Source: an uncultured Prevotellaceae bacterium
Lineage (GTDB): Bacteria > Bacteroidota > Bacteroidia > Bacteroidales > Bacteroidaceae
Length of the DNA stretch: 35,734 nucleotides
Direction: 5' to 3'
NCBI GenBank assembly: GCA_946411565.1
Contig: CAMKEM010000030.1
Location: forward strand, 1-35,734
Below, piece by piece: positions 8,987-16,703 of this stretch. Numbering within the stretch: position 1 is the stretch's first letter; each line of letters opens with the position of its first letter. The notes beneath the pieces are model-generated. The model was not told the origin of the DNA, searched no databases, and worked only from the letters and a program-made list of their open reading frames with translations. A program made the position numbers and the translations under genes.

Positions 8987-10312
8987 TTATCTTTGATAAA
9001 ACTCCAGCATCTTGAGATTCAGAATAGTCATATACTTGCTCTGAAGCTCACTCTGCTGTGCAGACAAGAGACGTGACTTTCCATCCTGAAGTTCCACGAT
9101 ATTCTTAAGTCCGAGACGGAACTGCTCACTAAGAAGATCATAACTTGTCTGTGCGCTCTCAGTACTTACCTTTGCAGCCTTATATTGCTGTTGGTTGTTC
9201 TCTGCCTGAATCCAGTAGTTCTCCAAGGTGCTGTAGAGCGATGTCTGCTTGTCCTTAAGGTCGAGCATTGCCTGCTGACGACTAATCTCCGCCTTGTTTA
9301 CCGCTGTCTTCTTCTGACGCTGATCAATAATAGGAACGCTAACATTAACACCTGCTCCCATACTGAAGTTCTGCTTTGCCTGAGTACCCCAGCTCATGTC
9401 ATTCATAGAAGATGTACTCGTACCAGCACTTGCATTAACACCAACCGTTGGCAACGACTGGGCTTTAGCTATTTTCTTGCTCACCTCAGAAGATTCCATC
9501 TGTATTTGCAGACTCTTGAACTCTGGACGATTGGCAAGTGCCTTCTCATACACACGCTGTAATGATGGAATCTGAGCCAAAGCCATTGCATCAGATGCAT
9601 CAAGACCACTAATCTCGAATGGCTCGGTAGATGTAATCTGCAAGAGTTGCTTTAACTGGCGCTTGTAGTTACGAGATTGACTCTCTGCCGATACCACGTT
9701 ATATTCATCCTGTGCCTTCTGTGCGGTAAGTTGCATAAGGTCAGCCTTACTCATCTTGCCAACCTCTACCATATCCTTACCACGACTCTCATTTGTCTTT
9801 GAGAACTCAAGGGTTGCCTTCTGTACCTTTATATTCTCCTCCGTATAGGCAATCTGAACATAGAGCTGGGCAATCTGCTCCTCAATACTACGAGCAGTAG
9901 TGGTTGAATCAGCCTCTTGCTGTGCAATAGAGAGTTCGTTGAGTTTCACCTGATTATGGTTCCTGTTGCCATTCCATACCGTCCAGTTACCGTTAAGGCT
10001 ATACGAACCATTGTAATAAACCTTATCCACACTTGCCATTGCCATACCATCAACAACGGTTGACATTCCAGCCGTAGGCCAAGGACGATAGTTAATGTTA
10101 TGGCTCGTAGAGAAGTTGAGCGATGGCAACAACTGGGCTTTCGATGAAAGCAAATCCTCGTTTGTTGACTTACGCTGCAAACTGGATTTCTTTAGCGAGA
10201 TGTTATTCGCCATGGCATAGTCTATACATTCCTGCATCGTCCACTTTTTCTGAGCGAAAGTAGGGAGCGAGGAAACGAGCAATGCCGTTAATAAAAAATT
10301 CCTTACATTCAT
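8987..10312 (-). CDS. TolC-family outer membrane efflux protein
   Basis: The 441-residue protein has a signal peptide (MNVRNFLLTALLVSSLPTFAQ) followed by KKWTMQECIDYAMANNISLKK, the standard N-terminus of Bacteroidota outer membrane efflux proteins. Two repeats of long, Gln/Ala/Ser-rich helices follow, with YNGSYSLNGNWTVWNG and VNVSVPIIDQRQKKT as the beta segments of the channel. It would form the trimeric outer-membrane exit duct. First gene of the exporter/two-component operon. Its promoter lies about 170 bp upstream, giving a long 5' leader. Confidence 0.94.
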   Translation of the reverse strand: MNVRNFLLTALLVSSLPTFAQKKWTMQECIDYAMANNISLKKSSLQRKSTNEDLLSSKAQLLPSLNFSTSHNINYRPWPTAGMSTVVDGMAMASVDKVYYNGSYSLNGNWTVWNGNRNHNQVKLNELSIAQQEADSTTTARSIEEQIAQLYVQIAYTEENIKVQKATLEFSKTNESRGKDMVEVGKMSKADLMQLTAQKAQDEYNVVSAESQSRNYKRQLKQLLQITSTEPFEISGLDASDAMALAQIPSLQRVYEKALANRPEFKSLQIQMESSEVSKKIAKAQSLPTVGVNASAGTSTSSMNDMSWGTQAKQNFSMGAGVNVSVPIIDQRQKKTAVNKAEISRQQAMLDLKDKQTSLYSTLENYWIQAENNQQQYKAAKVSTESAQTSYDLLSEQFRLGLKNIVELQDGKSRLLSAQQSELQSKYMTILNLKMLEFYQR

Positions 10313-10481
10313 TATGCTATTTATTATTTTTAATAATTTTCTTTTTCTTCTGGCTTAAGTCAAAAATAATCATCTAATGTCTTTTATCCTTAGCCTTTTG
10401 TCCTTTTTGACTCGTATTCACCTTAAAGGTTTAATCGATATATTATCAGTATTTCATAGAGATGATATCGAAAATCATGGA

Positions 10482-10512
10482 CAAAATTAAGCATTTTGGG
10501 CATACAGTCAAA
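10482..10512 (-). promoter_or_regulatory. promoter of the tolC-macA-macB-lytS-lytTR operon
   Basis: On the minus strand TTTG (10509-10512), a 19-nt spacer and TAATTTTG (10482-10489) match the Bacteroidota consensus. The predicted transcript has a leader of about 160 nt before the TolC start at 10312. The leader holds no recognised riboswitch. Confidence 0.6.
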
Positions 10513-10660
10513 ATACTAAACCTAATTTTATAGACGTAACATTATAATTTTGCTATCCAAGCCCGAGTTTTAAGAAATATTAAGATTATAGGTTTTGATA
10601 TATTGCCACTCATAAAGGCAAAAATTTATTTATTAAAAAATTAAAAAAACTGGATAAAAA

Positions 10661-10692
10661 TTTGCATAATTCCGAATTTTTGACTATTTTTG
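10661..10692 (+). promoter_or_regulatory. promoter of the 50-residue peptide gene
   Basis: TTTG at 10661-10664, a 20-nt spacer and TATTTTTG at 10685-10692. It is divergent from the exporter operon promoter, with about 150 bp between them. The 5' leader to the ATG at 10762 is about 65 nt. Confidence 0.7.
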
Positions 10693-10761
10693 CAACGGAA
10701 TCCCATGATATTCCATTAATACAACAATTTTACACTTATAATACTTAAAATTTTAGAAACT

Positions 10762-10914
10762 ATGCAAAACCTACAGAAAAACAGCGGTGTTGTTACTACA
10801 TCTCAGTACACCATCGACAGCAAGAGCAAGATGAAGGACAATATGACTATTACTGGTCATACCTTTGGTAGTGTTGTTATATCTTGTATTGGATCTGAGT
10901 TCTGGATGGACTAA
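10762..10914 (+). CDS. 50-residue peptide, candidate secreted or modified peptide
   Basis: The ORF runs from ATG at 10762 to TAA at 10912-10914. It begins MQNLQKNSGVVTTSQYTIDS and ends GSVVISCIGSEFWMD. Residues 1-30 are polar with several Lys; residues 31-50 are Gly/Ser-rich and hydrophobic with a single Cys42 and Trp48. There is no Sec signal peptide, double-Gly leader site or membrane helix. Evidence that it is real is the strong promoter upstream and a 20-bp-stem terminator 18 bp after the stop, which together define a one-gene transcript. It is divergent from a MacAB-TolC exporter with its own LytS/LytTR pair, so an exported signal or ribosomally made modified peptide is possible (inference). 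It could equally be a short regulatory RNA with an incidental ORF. I do not recognise the family. Confidence 0.6.
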   Translation: MQNLQKNSGVVTTSQYTIDSKSKMKDNMTITGHTFGSVVISCIGSEFWMD

Positions 10915-10932
10915 AGACTCTCTCTTAACAAC

Positions 10933-10977
10933 AAACAAGAACGGTATCACTTGGTAAGTGATACCGTTCTTGTTTTA
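10933..10977 (+). terminator. strong intrinsic terminator of the peptide gene
   Basis: A perfect 20-bp stem, 10933-10952 with 10956-10975, with a very tight loop and TTTT in the 3' end. The A-rich 5' side means it could also work for the convergent minus-strand direction. Confidence 0.9.
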
Positions 10978-11024
10978 TAGTCCCTCACCTGTGGCCCCTC
11001 ACCTGCCCTACTGGTGAGAGCTAT

Positions 11025-12005
11025 TTATATCGCCTGCGTATCTTCCAGTTTCCTATATGCCGATAATGGCACGCTGGAAGTAACTCTCTTGAGGAAATCC
11101 ATCAAAGTCTCGAAATATGCCTTGTCAGATGCGGGATTAATAAAATCACGACAGATATAGTGCTCGTCACCCTCCACAACGAAAGACTCAAGTTCGTTGG
11201 TGTATTTCTTCATCTCATCCAAAAGACGGGTGAAATAGGCGTATGGCACAGCCTTATCCCTCTTGCTCTGCATAAGGAGAACCGGACGATGATCAACTCC
11301 CTCCACCTTACAGAGCTGAGATAGCGTGATACTATCAGCCACACTCATATCCGCCAGATCCTTCATACTTATATTAGGAAGATCATACCTCGGATCAGTT
11401 CCCTCACGATTGAATGCAAAATAATCCTCATAAGAAGAGAAAGACGACAAGGCAATAACAGCACTTATGTCATAGCTCTCAATCATCGAACGTAGGGCAA
11501 TGGTACCACCCATAGCAACTCCCATAGCGACTATAGGCAGATTGGTGTATTCCATCTTCGACTTGATATAGTCAATTACAGCCTGAACATCCCTAATCTC
11601 CTCATAGCATTTCTCGTTAATCTCCGTGCGGTTGGTTACATCCAGAAAAAATGTGGCATAGCCCATCTTATAGAACTCCCTCGCATGACCATAATGTGCA
11701 GAGACCGATGGTGCATCAATTCCAGAGACACAAATCACGATACCGATAGGAATAGCTGGGCATATCTCATAGGCAAGAACCTCATTACCGTATTGGTTTC
11801 TGAGTCGGAGCGAGTCAGGTTCAGGCAGACCAAAGATCCAAGCATCATACTCGGCACTATAGTCCACATCCATCCTTCGCAAACAATTTATTATCTGCAT
11901 TTCCTTATCTGCCATATTCACGTCAGTTTCAATCGACTGAGCACCAACCGACAGACAGATAAAATTCATTACCAATAACAATATATACCCCAGTTTTTGT
12001 ATCAT
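11025..12005 (-). CDS. secreted alpha/beta hydrolase-like protein, nucleophile Ser replaced by Ala
   Basis: A 326-residue protein with a signal peptide (about 1-22, ending SVGAQ). The alpha/beta hydrolase fold is supported by IVICVSGIDAPS (oxyanion region), YATFFLDVTNR, the elbow PIVAMGVAMGG, and VLLMQSKRDKAVPY and EGDEHYICRDF, which supply Asp250 and His282. The elbow reads G-V-A-M-G, so the catalytic Ser of GxSxG is Ala164 (codon GCT). Asp and His are kept, but serine-hydrolase chemistry is not expected; a binding role or another mechanism is possible. A partial GC-rich repeat (10981-11020) and the peptide gene's terminator lie just past the 3' end. No clear promoter was found. Confidence 0.85.
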   Translation of the reverse strand: MIQKLGYILLLVMNFICLSVGAQSIETDVNMADKEMQIINCLRRMDVDYSAEYDAWIFGLPEPDSLRLRNQYGNEVLAYEICPAIPIGIVICVSGIDAPSVSAHYGHAREFYKMGYATFFLDVTNRTEINEKCYEEIRDVQAVIDYIKSKMEYTNLPIVAMGVAMGGTIALRSMIESYDISAVIALSSFSSYEDYFAFNREGTDPRYDLPNISMKDLADMSVADSITLSQLCKVEGVDHRPVLLMQSKRDKAVPYAYFTRLLDEMKKYTNELESFVVEGDEHYICRDFINPASDKAYFETLMDFLKRVTSSVPLSAYRKLEDTQAI

Positions 12006-12163
12006 TTACAATATACCATTTTGCATTTTAATACACCGCAGTTTTTATACATAGCGCATAAATATGCAATTTATTGTATAAACAGCAAAATATTTTTCGT
12101 TTTTTTCTAAATTATTCTACCTTTTCTCTATTTTGCATCAATTCTACTAATTCAAAAATCAAC

Positions 12164-12418
12164 GCACCTTTGGTGCTTGAACTGACAAAAATTTCCGATC
12201 TTAACAATTTTTACCAAAAAGATAAGGTTCGCCTACGCGAATTTAGGAAAATAAATGGGCAGTAAATTTTATCAGTAAATTAATTTATTGGTTTAATTTT
12301 CTTATAATTTACTTTCTAAAATGGGCGCAAGCCCAGTTTCTTATTGGACTAAGATTGGAACTCCGCGTAGCGCCTGAGCCTTGCGAAGAATTATTGTCAG
12401 TAAAAAGCAGCTTGCTGC
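12164..12418. repeat. gap with small hairpins and AGTAAATT words
   Basis: The gene-free stretch 12006-12429 contains hairpins at 12164-12176, 12228-12241, 12322-12335 and 12407-12418. Between them is an inverted AT-rich block with AGTAAATT at 12261-12268 and 12274-12281 and AATTTACT at 12306-12313. A 63-codon plus-strand ORF crossing it has no protein-like composition. Confidence 0.5.
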
Positions 12419-12429
12419 CATAGAAAAGG

Positions 12430-13476
12430 TTAATCATCGTATGTCACAGTATGATTAAGCACCTCCATATCTCCATATTTCTCAATAAGAGGCATATAGC
12501 GTGGCTTCCTACCGCTGAACTTAAACGCTTCGGTAAAGATACGACTATAATACTGTATGAGTTTCTTCTTTTTCAGACAACGCTCAATCCACTTATACGA
12601 CCAGTCGTTGTCGTATGCCATAAGAGCCATGAAATAGAACTGTCCTCTAATGTAGAAATATCCGTTACGCGCGAACATATACTTTCCCATCTCCTCAAGA
12701 ACAGGCACGAAAGACTTGTCAGGCCATTCTATCACGGCACTCAGTCCCTCATTAGTACGGCCATATTCATCAAGATCCACCTCTATCTCGTCCTCTGGCT
12801 TTGCTGCCTGTCCCTTAGCATACTCCTTTATTGCAGCAATAATCTTTCCCTTGTCCTCTTCATTCTTATATACAGCAACATAAGGCAACATCAGACTATC
12901 ACCATCATCATAAAGTTTATTGAACAGAGCATAATACTTCGGCACGCCCTTGCATCTTTTTAGAGCCTCTGCATAGTATCCCTTAGTGCGGATATCGGGA
13001 TAGGCAAGATACATAGAGTCTATCTTATCAATGAGTTGGGCAGAAAAAAGTCCCTTCTTCAGCGAAGACTGACTTGCCACGAACCTATTAACCGTTGTGG
13101 TAGAGCCGTCACCGCTTGCCGCCATAACCACCTTACCATCATCGCTAAGCATCTTCGGCAACAGATCAGCACAATGCCTGCCCTTGCGGAACCACAGCAG
13201 AGAATAGTATGCAAGCATTCGCACGGCAGGCAACCTGCCATGAATAGCAAGGCTATCCAACTGCTTGTCAGAGGCACTTTTTGATAGGTTCGTCTCAAGC
13301 TCGAAACCTTTCTGTGAACCAGCCCTATGAGACGCATTTATATATGAAATCTGGGAATTATTCTTCTCCAGCTCTGCAAGAGCCTTCTGGAATGTGACCT
13401 GCTCCTGTGCTTTGACAGGACTCACAAACATAGCCAAAAACAAAGAAAACAATAATAAATTCGGTCTTATATGCAT
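12430..13476 (-). CDS. secreted protein of unknown function
   Basis: The 348-residue protein has a signal peptide (MHIRPNLLLFSLFLAMFVSP, cleavage near VKAQ at 21-24). The rest is mainly helical, with evenly spaced Tyr, Leu and basic residues such as AVRMLAYYSLLWFRKGRH, IRTKGYYAEALKRCKG, GYFYIRGQFYFMALMAY and WIERCLKKKKLIQYYSRIF, which suggests repeat-type helical hairpins (HEAT/TPR-like) without a clear motif. An acidic loop (PEDEIEVDLDEYG) lies near 220-235. No catalytic motif is recognised. The gene stands alone with its own -7 box. Confidence 0.85.
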   Translation of the reverse strand: MHIRPNLLLFSLFLAMFVSPVKAQEQVTFQKALAELEKNNSQISYINASHRAGSQKGFELETNLSKSASDKQLDSLAIHGRLPAVRMLAYYSLLWFRKGRHCADLLPKMLSDDGKVVMAASGDGSTTTVNRFVASQSSLKKGLFSAQLIDKIDSMYLAYPDIRTKGYYAEALKRCKGVPKYYALFNKLYDDGDSLMLPYVAVYKNEEDKGKIIAAIKEYAKGQAAKPEDEIEVDLDEYGRTNEGLSAVIEWPDKSFVPVLEEMGKYMFARNGYFYIRGQFYFMALMAYDNDWSYKWIERCLKKKKLIQYYSRIFTEAFKFSGRKPRYMPLIEKYGDMEVLNHTVTYDD

Positions 13477-13496
13477 TTTTTCTCGTAATTTGGCTA

Positions 13497-13504
13497 CAAA
13501 GATA
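13497..13504 (-). promoter_or_regulatory. TATCTTTG -7 box of the secreted unknown gene
   Basis: The reverse complement of 13497-13504 is TATCTTTG, 20 bp from the start codon at 13476. A matching -33 TTTG at the normal distance is not obvious. Confidence 0.5.
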
Positions 13505-13689
13505 ATAAATCTTTCGCAAAAAGCATAAGGCTATTGTATTTTTTTTCGAAAAAGCATACCCACCTCCACAAAATCATTTCAAAAACATTCCTTTTTTTCG
13601 CTTTGCGAACCTATATTATTTTCCACGAACGACACCTTAATACCACATTATTTTTCTTGAACACATAATAAACACAAGAAACAATAAAG

Positions 13690-13931
13690 TCGAGTTGCTT
13701 TGTCGTTTCATTCCCCACAAAAATCCGAAACAATTCCATCACAGTTCCATCGCTTCTCCATCGAAACGATGGACTATCTATGGAGGAAGAAGGGAAGATG
13801 GTAGGAGGAATATGGGAAATGGTAAGGGACTTGAAACTTCGCTCTTGGTAGGTAGTAAATACCATTAAATTACCATTAAGATACCATTCACAATGGTAAT
13901 TTAATAGTATTTTAATGGTATTATAATGGTA
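13690..13931. repeat. composite element: pyrimidine/purine module plus TACCATTA inverted repeat
   Basis: A pyrimidine-rich part (13715-13765, with TTCCATC, GTTCCATCGCTTCTCCATC) is followed by a purine-rich part (13780-13830, GGAGGAAGAAGGGAAGATGG and related words). Then comes an inverted repeat with TACCATTA words at 13860-13888 and AATGGTA words at 13892-13931 around a 3-nt centre. The layout matches 380-907 and 32650-32863. The gap 13477-14228 has no supported gene. Confidence 0.65.
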
Positions 13932-13979
13932 TTATCATAGGAGGTATTACGTTTATTCACTCGAATCAAACTCACACAA

Positions 13980-13999
13980 CGGGCTTAAATTTAAGCCCG
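13980..13999. repeat. 20-bp perfect palindrome
   Basis: CGGGCTTAAATTTAAGCCCG is a perfect palindrome without a loop. It could be an operator or a hairpin; nothing nearby identifies a binding protein. Confidence 0.6.
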
Positions 14000-14036
14000 T
14001 ATAATCTTGAAATCAGAAACAAAAAAAGTAAAAAAT

Positions 14037-14130
14037 TAATGCGAGATTAATGTGGTATTAATGGGCATTATATGTCTCACTATGTGGGTGATACATTAAT
14101 TTCCACGAATAACACGTTAATCTCGCATTA
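14037..14130. repeat. inverted repeat built on ATTAATG
   Basis: Outer arms 14037-14050 and 14117-14130 are a perfect 14-bp pair (TAATGCGAGATTAA and its complement). ATTAATG words occur at 14036-14062 and their complements at 14093-14119. The word is related to the one at 3144-3258. Confidence 0.65.
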
Positions 14131-14165
14131 GTTTTATTGGAGCGAAAATACGCAAGTCTATTCTT

Positions 14166-14222
14166 GACCACGGAATTCACGGAACTAAAGAAACAACAGT
14201 TTCTTGCTTGCCTTCCGTGGTC
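14166..14222 (-). terminator. stem-loop after the pspC-domain gene
   Basis: Stem GACCACGGAA (14166-14175) with TTCCGTGGTC (14213-14222) encloses a second stem (AAGAAAC/GTTTCTT). It lies 7 bp past the stop codon of the upstream minus-strand gene. There is no U-run, so it may be a stabilising hairpin or an interspersed repeat rather than a true terminator. Confidence 0.4.
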
Positions 14223-14228
14223 ATAAAA

Positions 14229-15944
14229 TCAGTTAACCTTCCGTAACTGAATCTGACGGATATTGAACTTGTTCATGTATGCCTTATCAGCAGAAACAGT
14301 TATGGTAATATCCCCACCCTTATGATGGAATGGTTTTGATACGCGATAGGTCCAATGGTCATTATCATCTTTTGCAAAGGCATTCCAGCCTGCGCTATCT
14401 GGGTTCTCGAAGATAGGGAGCTTAGAGCCTTCTGTCCAATCCATCGCCCATAGTTTCTTGCCCTCATCACTTAAATCGTTGAACGCTACATCATTGCCTT
14501 CATCAATAGCCTTGATAACTCCGCCCTTGCCTTCAACCTCAGTAAGAGACTCAAGAACATAGTCTCCCTCATCAAAATGCTCTGTACGATAGAGGGTAAA
14601 CGACATAGGAACTCCAGAATCATCACGATCGAGTTTCAAAGCCTTATCAGGCAGATTTCCATAGCCTGTACGATCCTCAGATATCCATTTGTTCACGTTC
14701 TTGAACAGTTTCAATTCCCAGCCAAGCTTGTCAATTGCGTTCCATTGGTATGTGCTGCTAAGTGTAATTCCATTCCTCGTGGCCTTTTTCTCGCGCATCT
14801 CTGTAAAGAATTTATCTAAATTCATAGCACCACTTACAACGGAACCAACAATAACGGCAATAGACAATAGCCATATAATTATTGTGCTTGTCACCACGAA
14901 TGTAGAGAGAGGTTTGGCGTTGCTCTTGAATAGTCTTATAAAGAAGTTGATAGGAATGCCGACAGCAAGCAAAGCGGCTATAAGACCAACCCATAGTGCA
15001 GGTCCGCAAGCATTAATCGGTTCTGCCAGATTAACAATTTCAGGGAAAATACCAGAGACCATAGATACTCCGCCAAAGACGAACAAACACGCAACGAATA
15101 TTGCGATAAGTACAGCTATGAAGGCTATGAACAGAGGGAGCATCAGCAATATGGCAAAGCTTATAAGCAAGGCTTTCAAGCATCCAGAGGAGTTAATTCC
15201 CGTTGTCATACGTCCTGTTTCCTTTACTTCAGAATCAGAAACCACCTGTTCCCTGATATTGTCGGGATTAACATCCATACCTTGCATTCTTAGCCTGTCT
15301 TCGGCTGTCTTTGCCTCTGGAACTACAATCCATATCACAAAGTATGTAAGAGGAATCAAGAAGTTGAATGTGAAGTTTATCAGGTCAAAAAGGAAGAAAT
15401 GATGGAAGAATGACATGTTGAATCCCCATCCTACAAAGCTAAGTACCAATACTGCAAGTCTCCATATATTGACTTCACCAACACCGAAATAATCTGCCAA
15501 TCCTGAGCAGATACCACCAAGCATCTTGTTATCGGCATTACGATAGAAACGGCGAGTGGTTATATTCTTCTTTATCTTGCCAAAGACAGAAGACTCATCG
15601 CCAAATGAGCTGAAGAAATTCTCCTTCCCCTCATTAGTGTTTGTCTCGCCAGTAAAGGCATTATTGGCATCTGTATGTGCAGAGTCGTCAATATCAGCAG
15701 GATTTCCAACCTTGTTGATAATCTCCTTGATAGTCTCGATATTAACGGCTGTCATGCCTTGTTCCTTATACTCCCAGAGCAGTTCGGCAACGCGATGCTC
15801 TATGTCATCGGCAATCTCATCACCACCTTCCTCGTTACGGAAGTAGTTCTTCATGCTCTGGATATAGTTCTCGAGCAACTGATAGGCATCCTCATCAATG
15901 GCATAGATGGTGCCACATATATTGATAGAAATATTCTTTTTCAT
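14229..15944 (-). CDS. PspC-domain membrane protein
   Basis: The 571-residue protein starts MKKNISINICGTIYAIDEDAY with a soluble N-terminal region (1-110) found in Bacteroidota PspC-type proteins; it includes a helical NEEGGDEIADDIEHRVAELL stretch. The PspC domain spans about 128-215, with RRFYRNADNKMLGGICSGL and ADYFGVGEVNIWRLAVL. Further membrane helices lie near 180-215, 255-300, 310-335 and 345-372. The C-terminal 190 residues are soluble and probably periplasmic, with a DUF4097-like or beta-rich look. PspC proteins sense or answer envelope stress. The gene lies 12 bp after padR, so the two are cotranscribed and probably repressed together. Confidence 0.88.
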   Translation of the reverse strand: MKKNISINICGTIYAIDEDAYQLLENYIQSMKNYFRNEEGGDEIADDIEHRVAELLWEYKEQGMTAVNIETIKEIINKVGNPADIDDSAHTDANNAFTGETNTNEGKENFFSSFGDESSVFGKIKKNITTRRFYRNADNKMLGGICSGLADYFGVGEVNIWRLAVLVLSFVGWGFNMSFFHHFFLFDLINFTFNFLIPLTYFVIWIVVPEAKTAEDRLRMQGMDVNPDNIREQVVSDSEVKETGRMTTGINSSGCLKALLISFAILLMLPLFIAFIAVLIAIFVACLFVFGGVSMVSGIFPEIVNLAEPINACGPALWVGLIAALLAVGIPINFFIRLFKSNAKPLSTFVVTSTIIIWLLSIAVIVGSVVSGAMNLDKFFTEMREKKATRNGITLSSTYQWNAIDKLGWELKLFKNVNKWISEDRTGYGNLPDKALKLDRDDSGVPMSFTLYRTEHFDEGDYVLESLTEVEGKGGVIKAIDEGNDVAFNDLSDEGKKLWAMDWTEGSKLPIFENPDSAGWNAFAKDDNDHWTYRVSKPFHHKGGDITITVSADKAYMNKFNIRQIQLRKVN

Positions 15945-15956
15945 ATTCAGTTATTG

Positions 15957-16292
15957 TTATTGGTTATTATTCTGTAAGATATTGACTGTTGTAGCAAGTT
16001 CATTCCAGCTTGCATCGAGTTGCTGAAGGGCATCCTCGCCATCCTCGGTCAAGGCATAATACTTGCGAGGCGGTCCTTGAGTACTCTCTTGCCATTCGTA
16101 TTTCAGAAGACCATCTTTTTTCAGACGGTTGAGCAAGGGATAAAGAGTGCCTTCCACCACAATCATCTCAGCCGACTTCAGTTGAGAGATTATATCATTG
16201 GCATACAAAGGTCTATGCCTCAAAAGAAGGAGTATGCAATACTCAAGCATACCTTTCCTCATCTGCGATTTTGTATTATCTACGTTTACCAT
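15957..16292 (-). CDS. PadR-family transcriptional regulator
   Basis: The 111-residue winged-helix regulator begins MVNVDNTKSQMRKGMLEYCI. Its motifs are LEYCILLLLRHRPLYANDIISQL, VEGTLYPLLNRLKKDGLLKYEW and GPPRKYYALTEDGEDAL, the wing with the family's PRKYY signature, followed by a short C-terminal helix. An upstream in-frame Met at 16322 exists, but the -7 box (16320-16327) overlaps it, so Met at 16292 is the start. It represses or senses envelope stress together with the downstream pspC-domain gene; in Bacteroidota such pairs are common. A perfect inverted repeat over its promoter suggests autorepression. Confidence 0.93.
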   Translation of the reverse strand: MVNVDNTKSQMRKGMLEYCILLLLRHRPLYANDIISQLKSAEMIVVEGTLYPLLNRLKKDGLLKYEWQESTQGPPRKYYALTEDGEDALQQLDASWNELATTVNILQNNNQ

Positions 16293-16319
16293 ATATTTAC
16301 GTTTTTGATTTTCTGAGTG

Positions 16320-16367
16320 CAAATATAGGTATTATTTAGTACTTTGCAATACAAGGTACTAAATAAT
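16320..16367 (-). promoter_or_regulatory. padR promoter with palindromic operator
   Basis: The -7 box TATATTTG is the reverse complement of 16320-16327. Directly upstream is a perfect 12-bp inverted repeat, ATTATTTAGTAC (16331-16342) and GTACTAAATAAT (16356-16367), with partly symmetric centre. It covers the -33 region (ATTG at 16347-16350). Binding there would block RNA polymerase, which fits PadR autoregulation. Confidence 0.7.
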
Positions 16368-16460
16368 TAAGATTTATTTACTTTTACAATATACAAATTT
16401 GCATTTATTTGCAGATACTATATAAAAAAGCATTTTTTTGATTCTTCCTTCCCACAACAA

Positions 16461-16560
16461 TCGCTCTTCCTCCGTTCTTCTTCCGAACCAAACTCGGTGA
16501 ACCTCCGCTCTTTGTTCGCTATAGGAACGGACTTTCACCGAGTTTGGTTCGGAAGAAGAA
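16461..16560. repeat. composite repeat with 27-bp perfect inverted arms
   Basis: Arms 16475-16501 and 16534-16560 are perfect reverse complements (core GAACCAAACTCGGTGAA), with a 32-nt loop that itself can fold. The 70 nt of 16461-16530, reversed, align without gaps to 32713-32782 with 8 differences. No gene lies in 16323-16703; the rest is AT-rich. Confidence 0.8.
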
Positions 16561-16647
16561 GGGACTCACTACGAACTTAAAGCGGCCTTATTACTAACTT
16601 TATTAGTCTTATATTTGCAAAAGCACTTTCATTTTACTGCTCAATAA

Positions 16648-16679
16648 TTTGCAAAAACGGAAAAAAATGTTTACTTTTG
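16648..16679 (+). promoter_or_regulatory. promoter of the Rpn-family gene
   Basis: TTTG at 16648-16651, a 20-nt spacer and TACTTTTG at 16672-16679. The -7 box overlaps a possible TTG start at 16677, which supports ATG 16704 as the true start. Confidence 0.75.
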
Positions 16680-16703
16680 CCACAAATAATAAAAAGAATT
16701 AGT

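Noticed and set aside
12074..12265. 63-codon plus-strand ORF in the 12.0-12.4 kb gap
   Set aside because: Composition is AT-driven Phe/Asn/Ile and its end reads through small hairpins; no promoter or conserved motif.
16677..16703. TTG start for the Rpn gene
   Set aside because: The TTG is inside the -7 promoter box; ATG 16704 begins the conserved protein.
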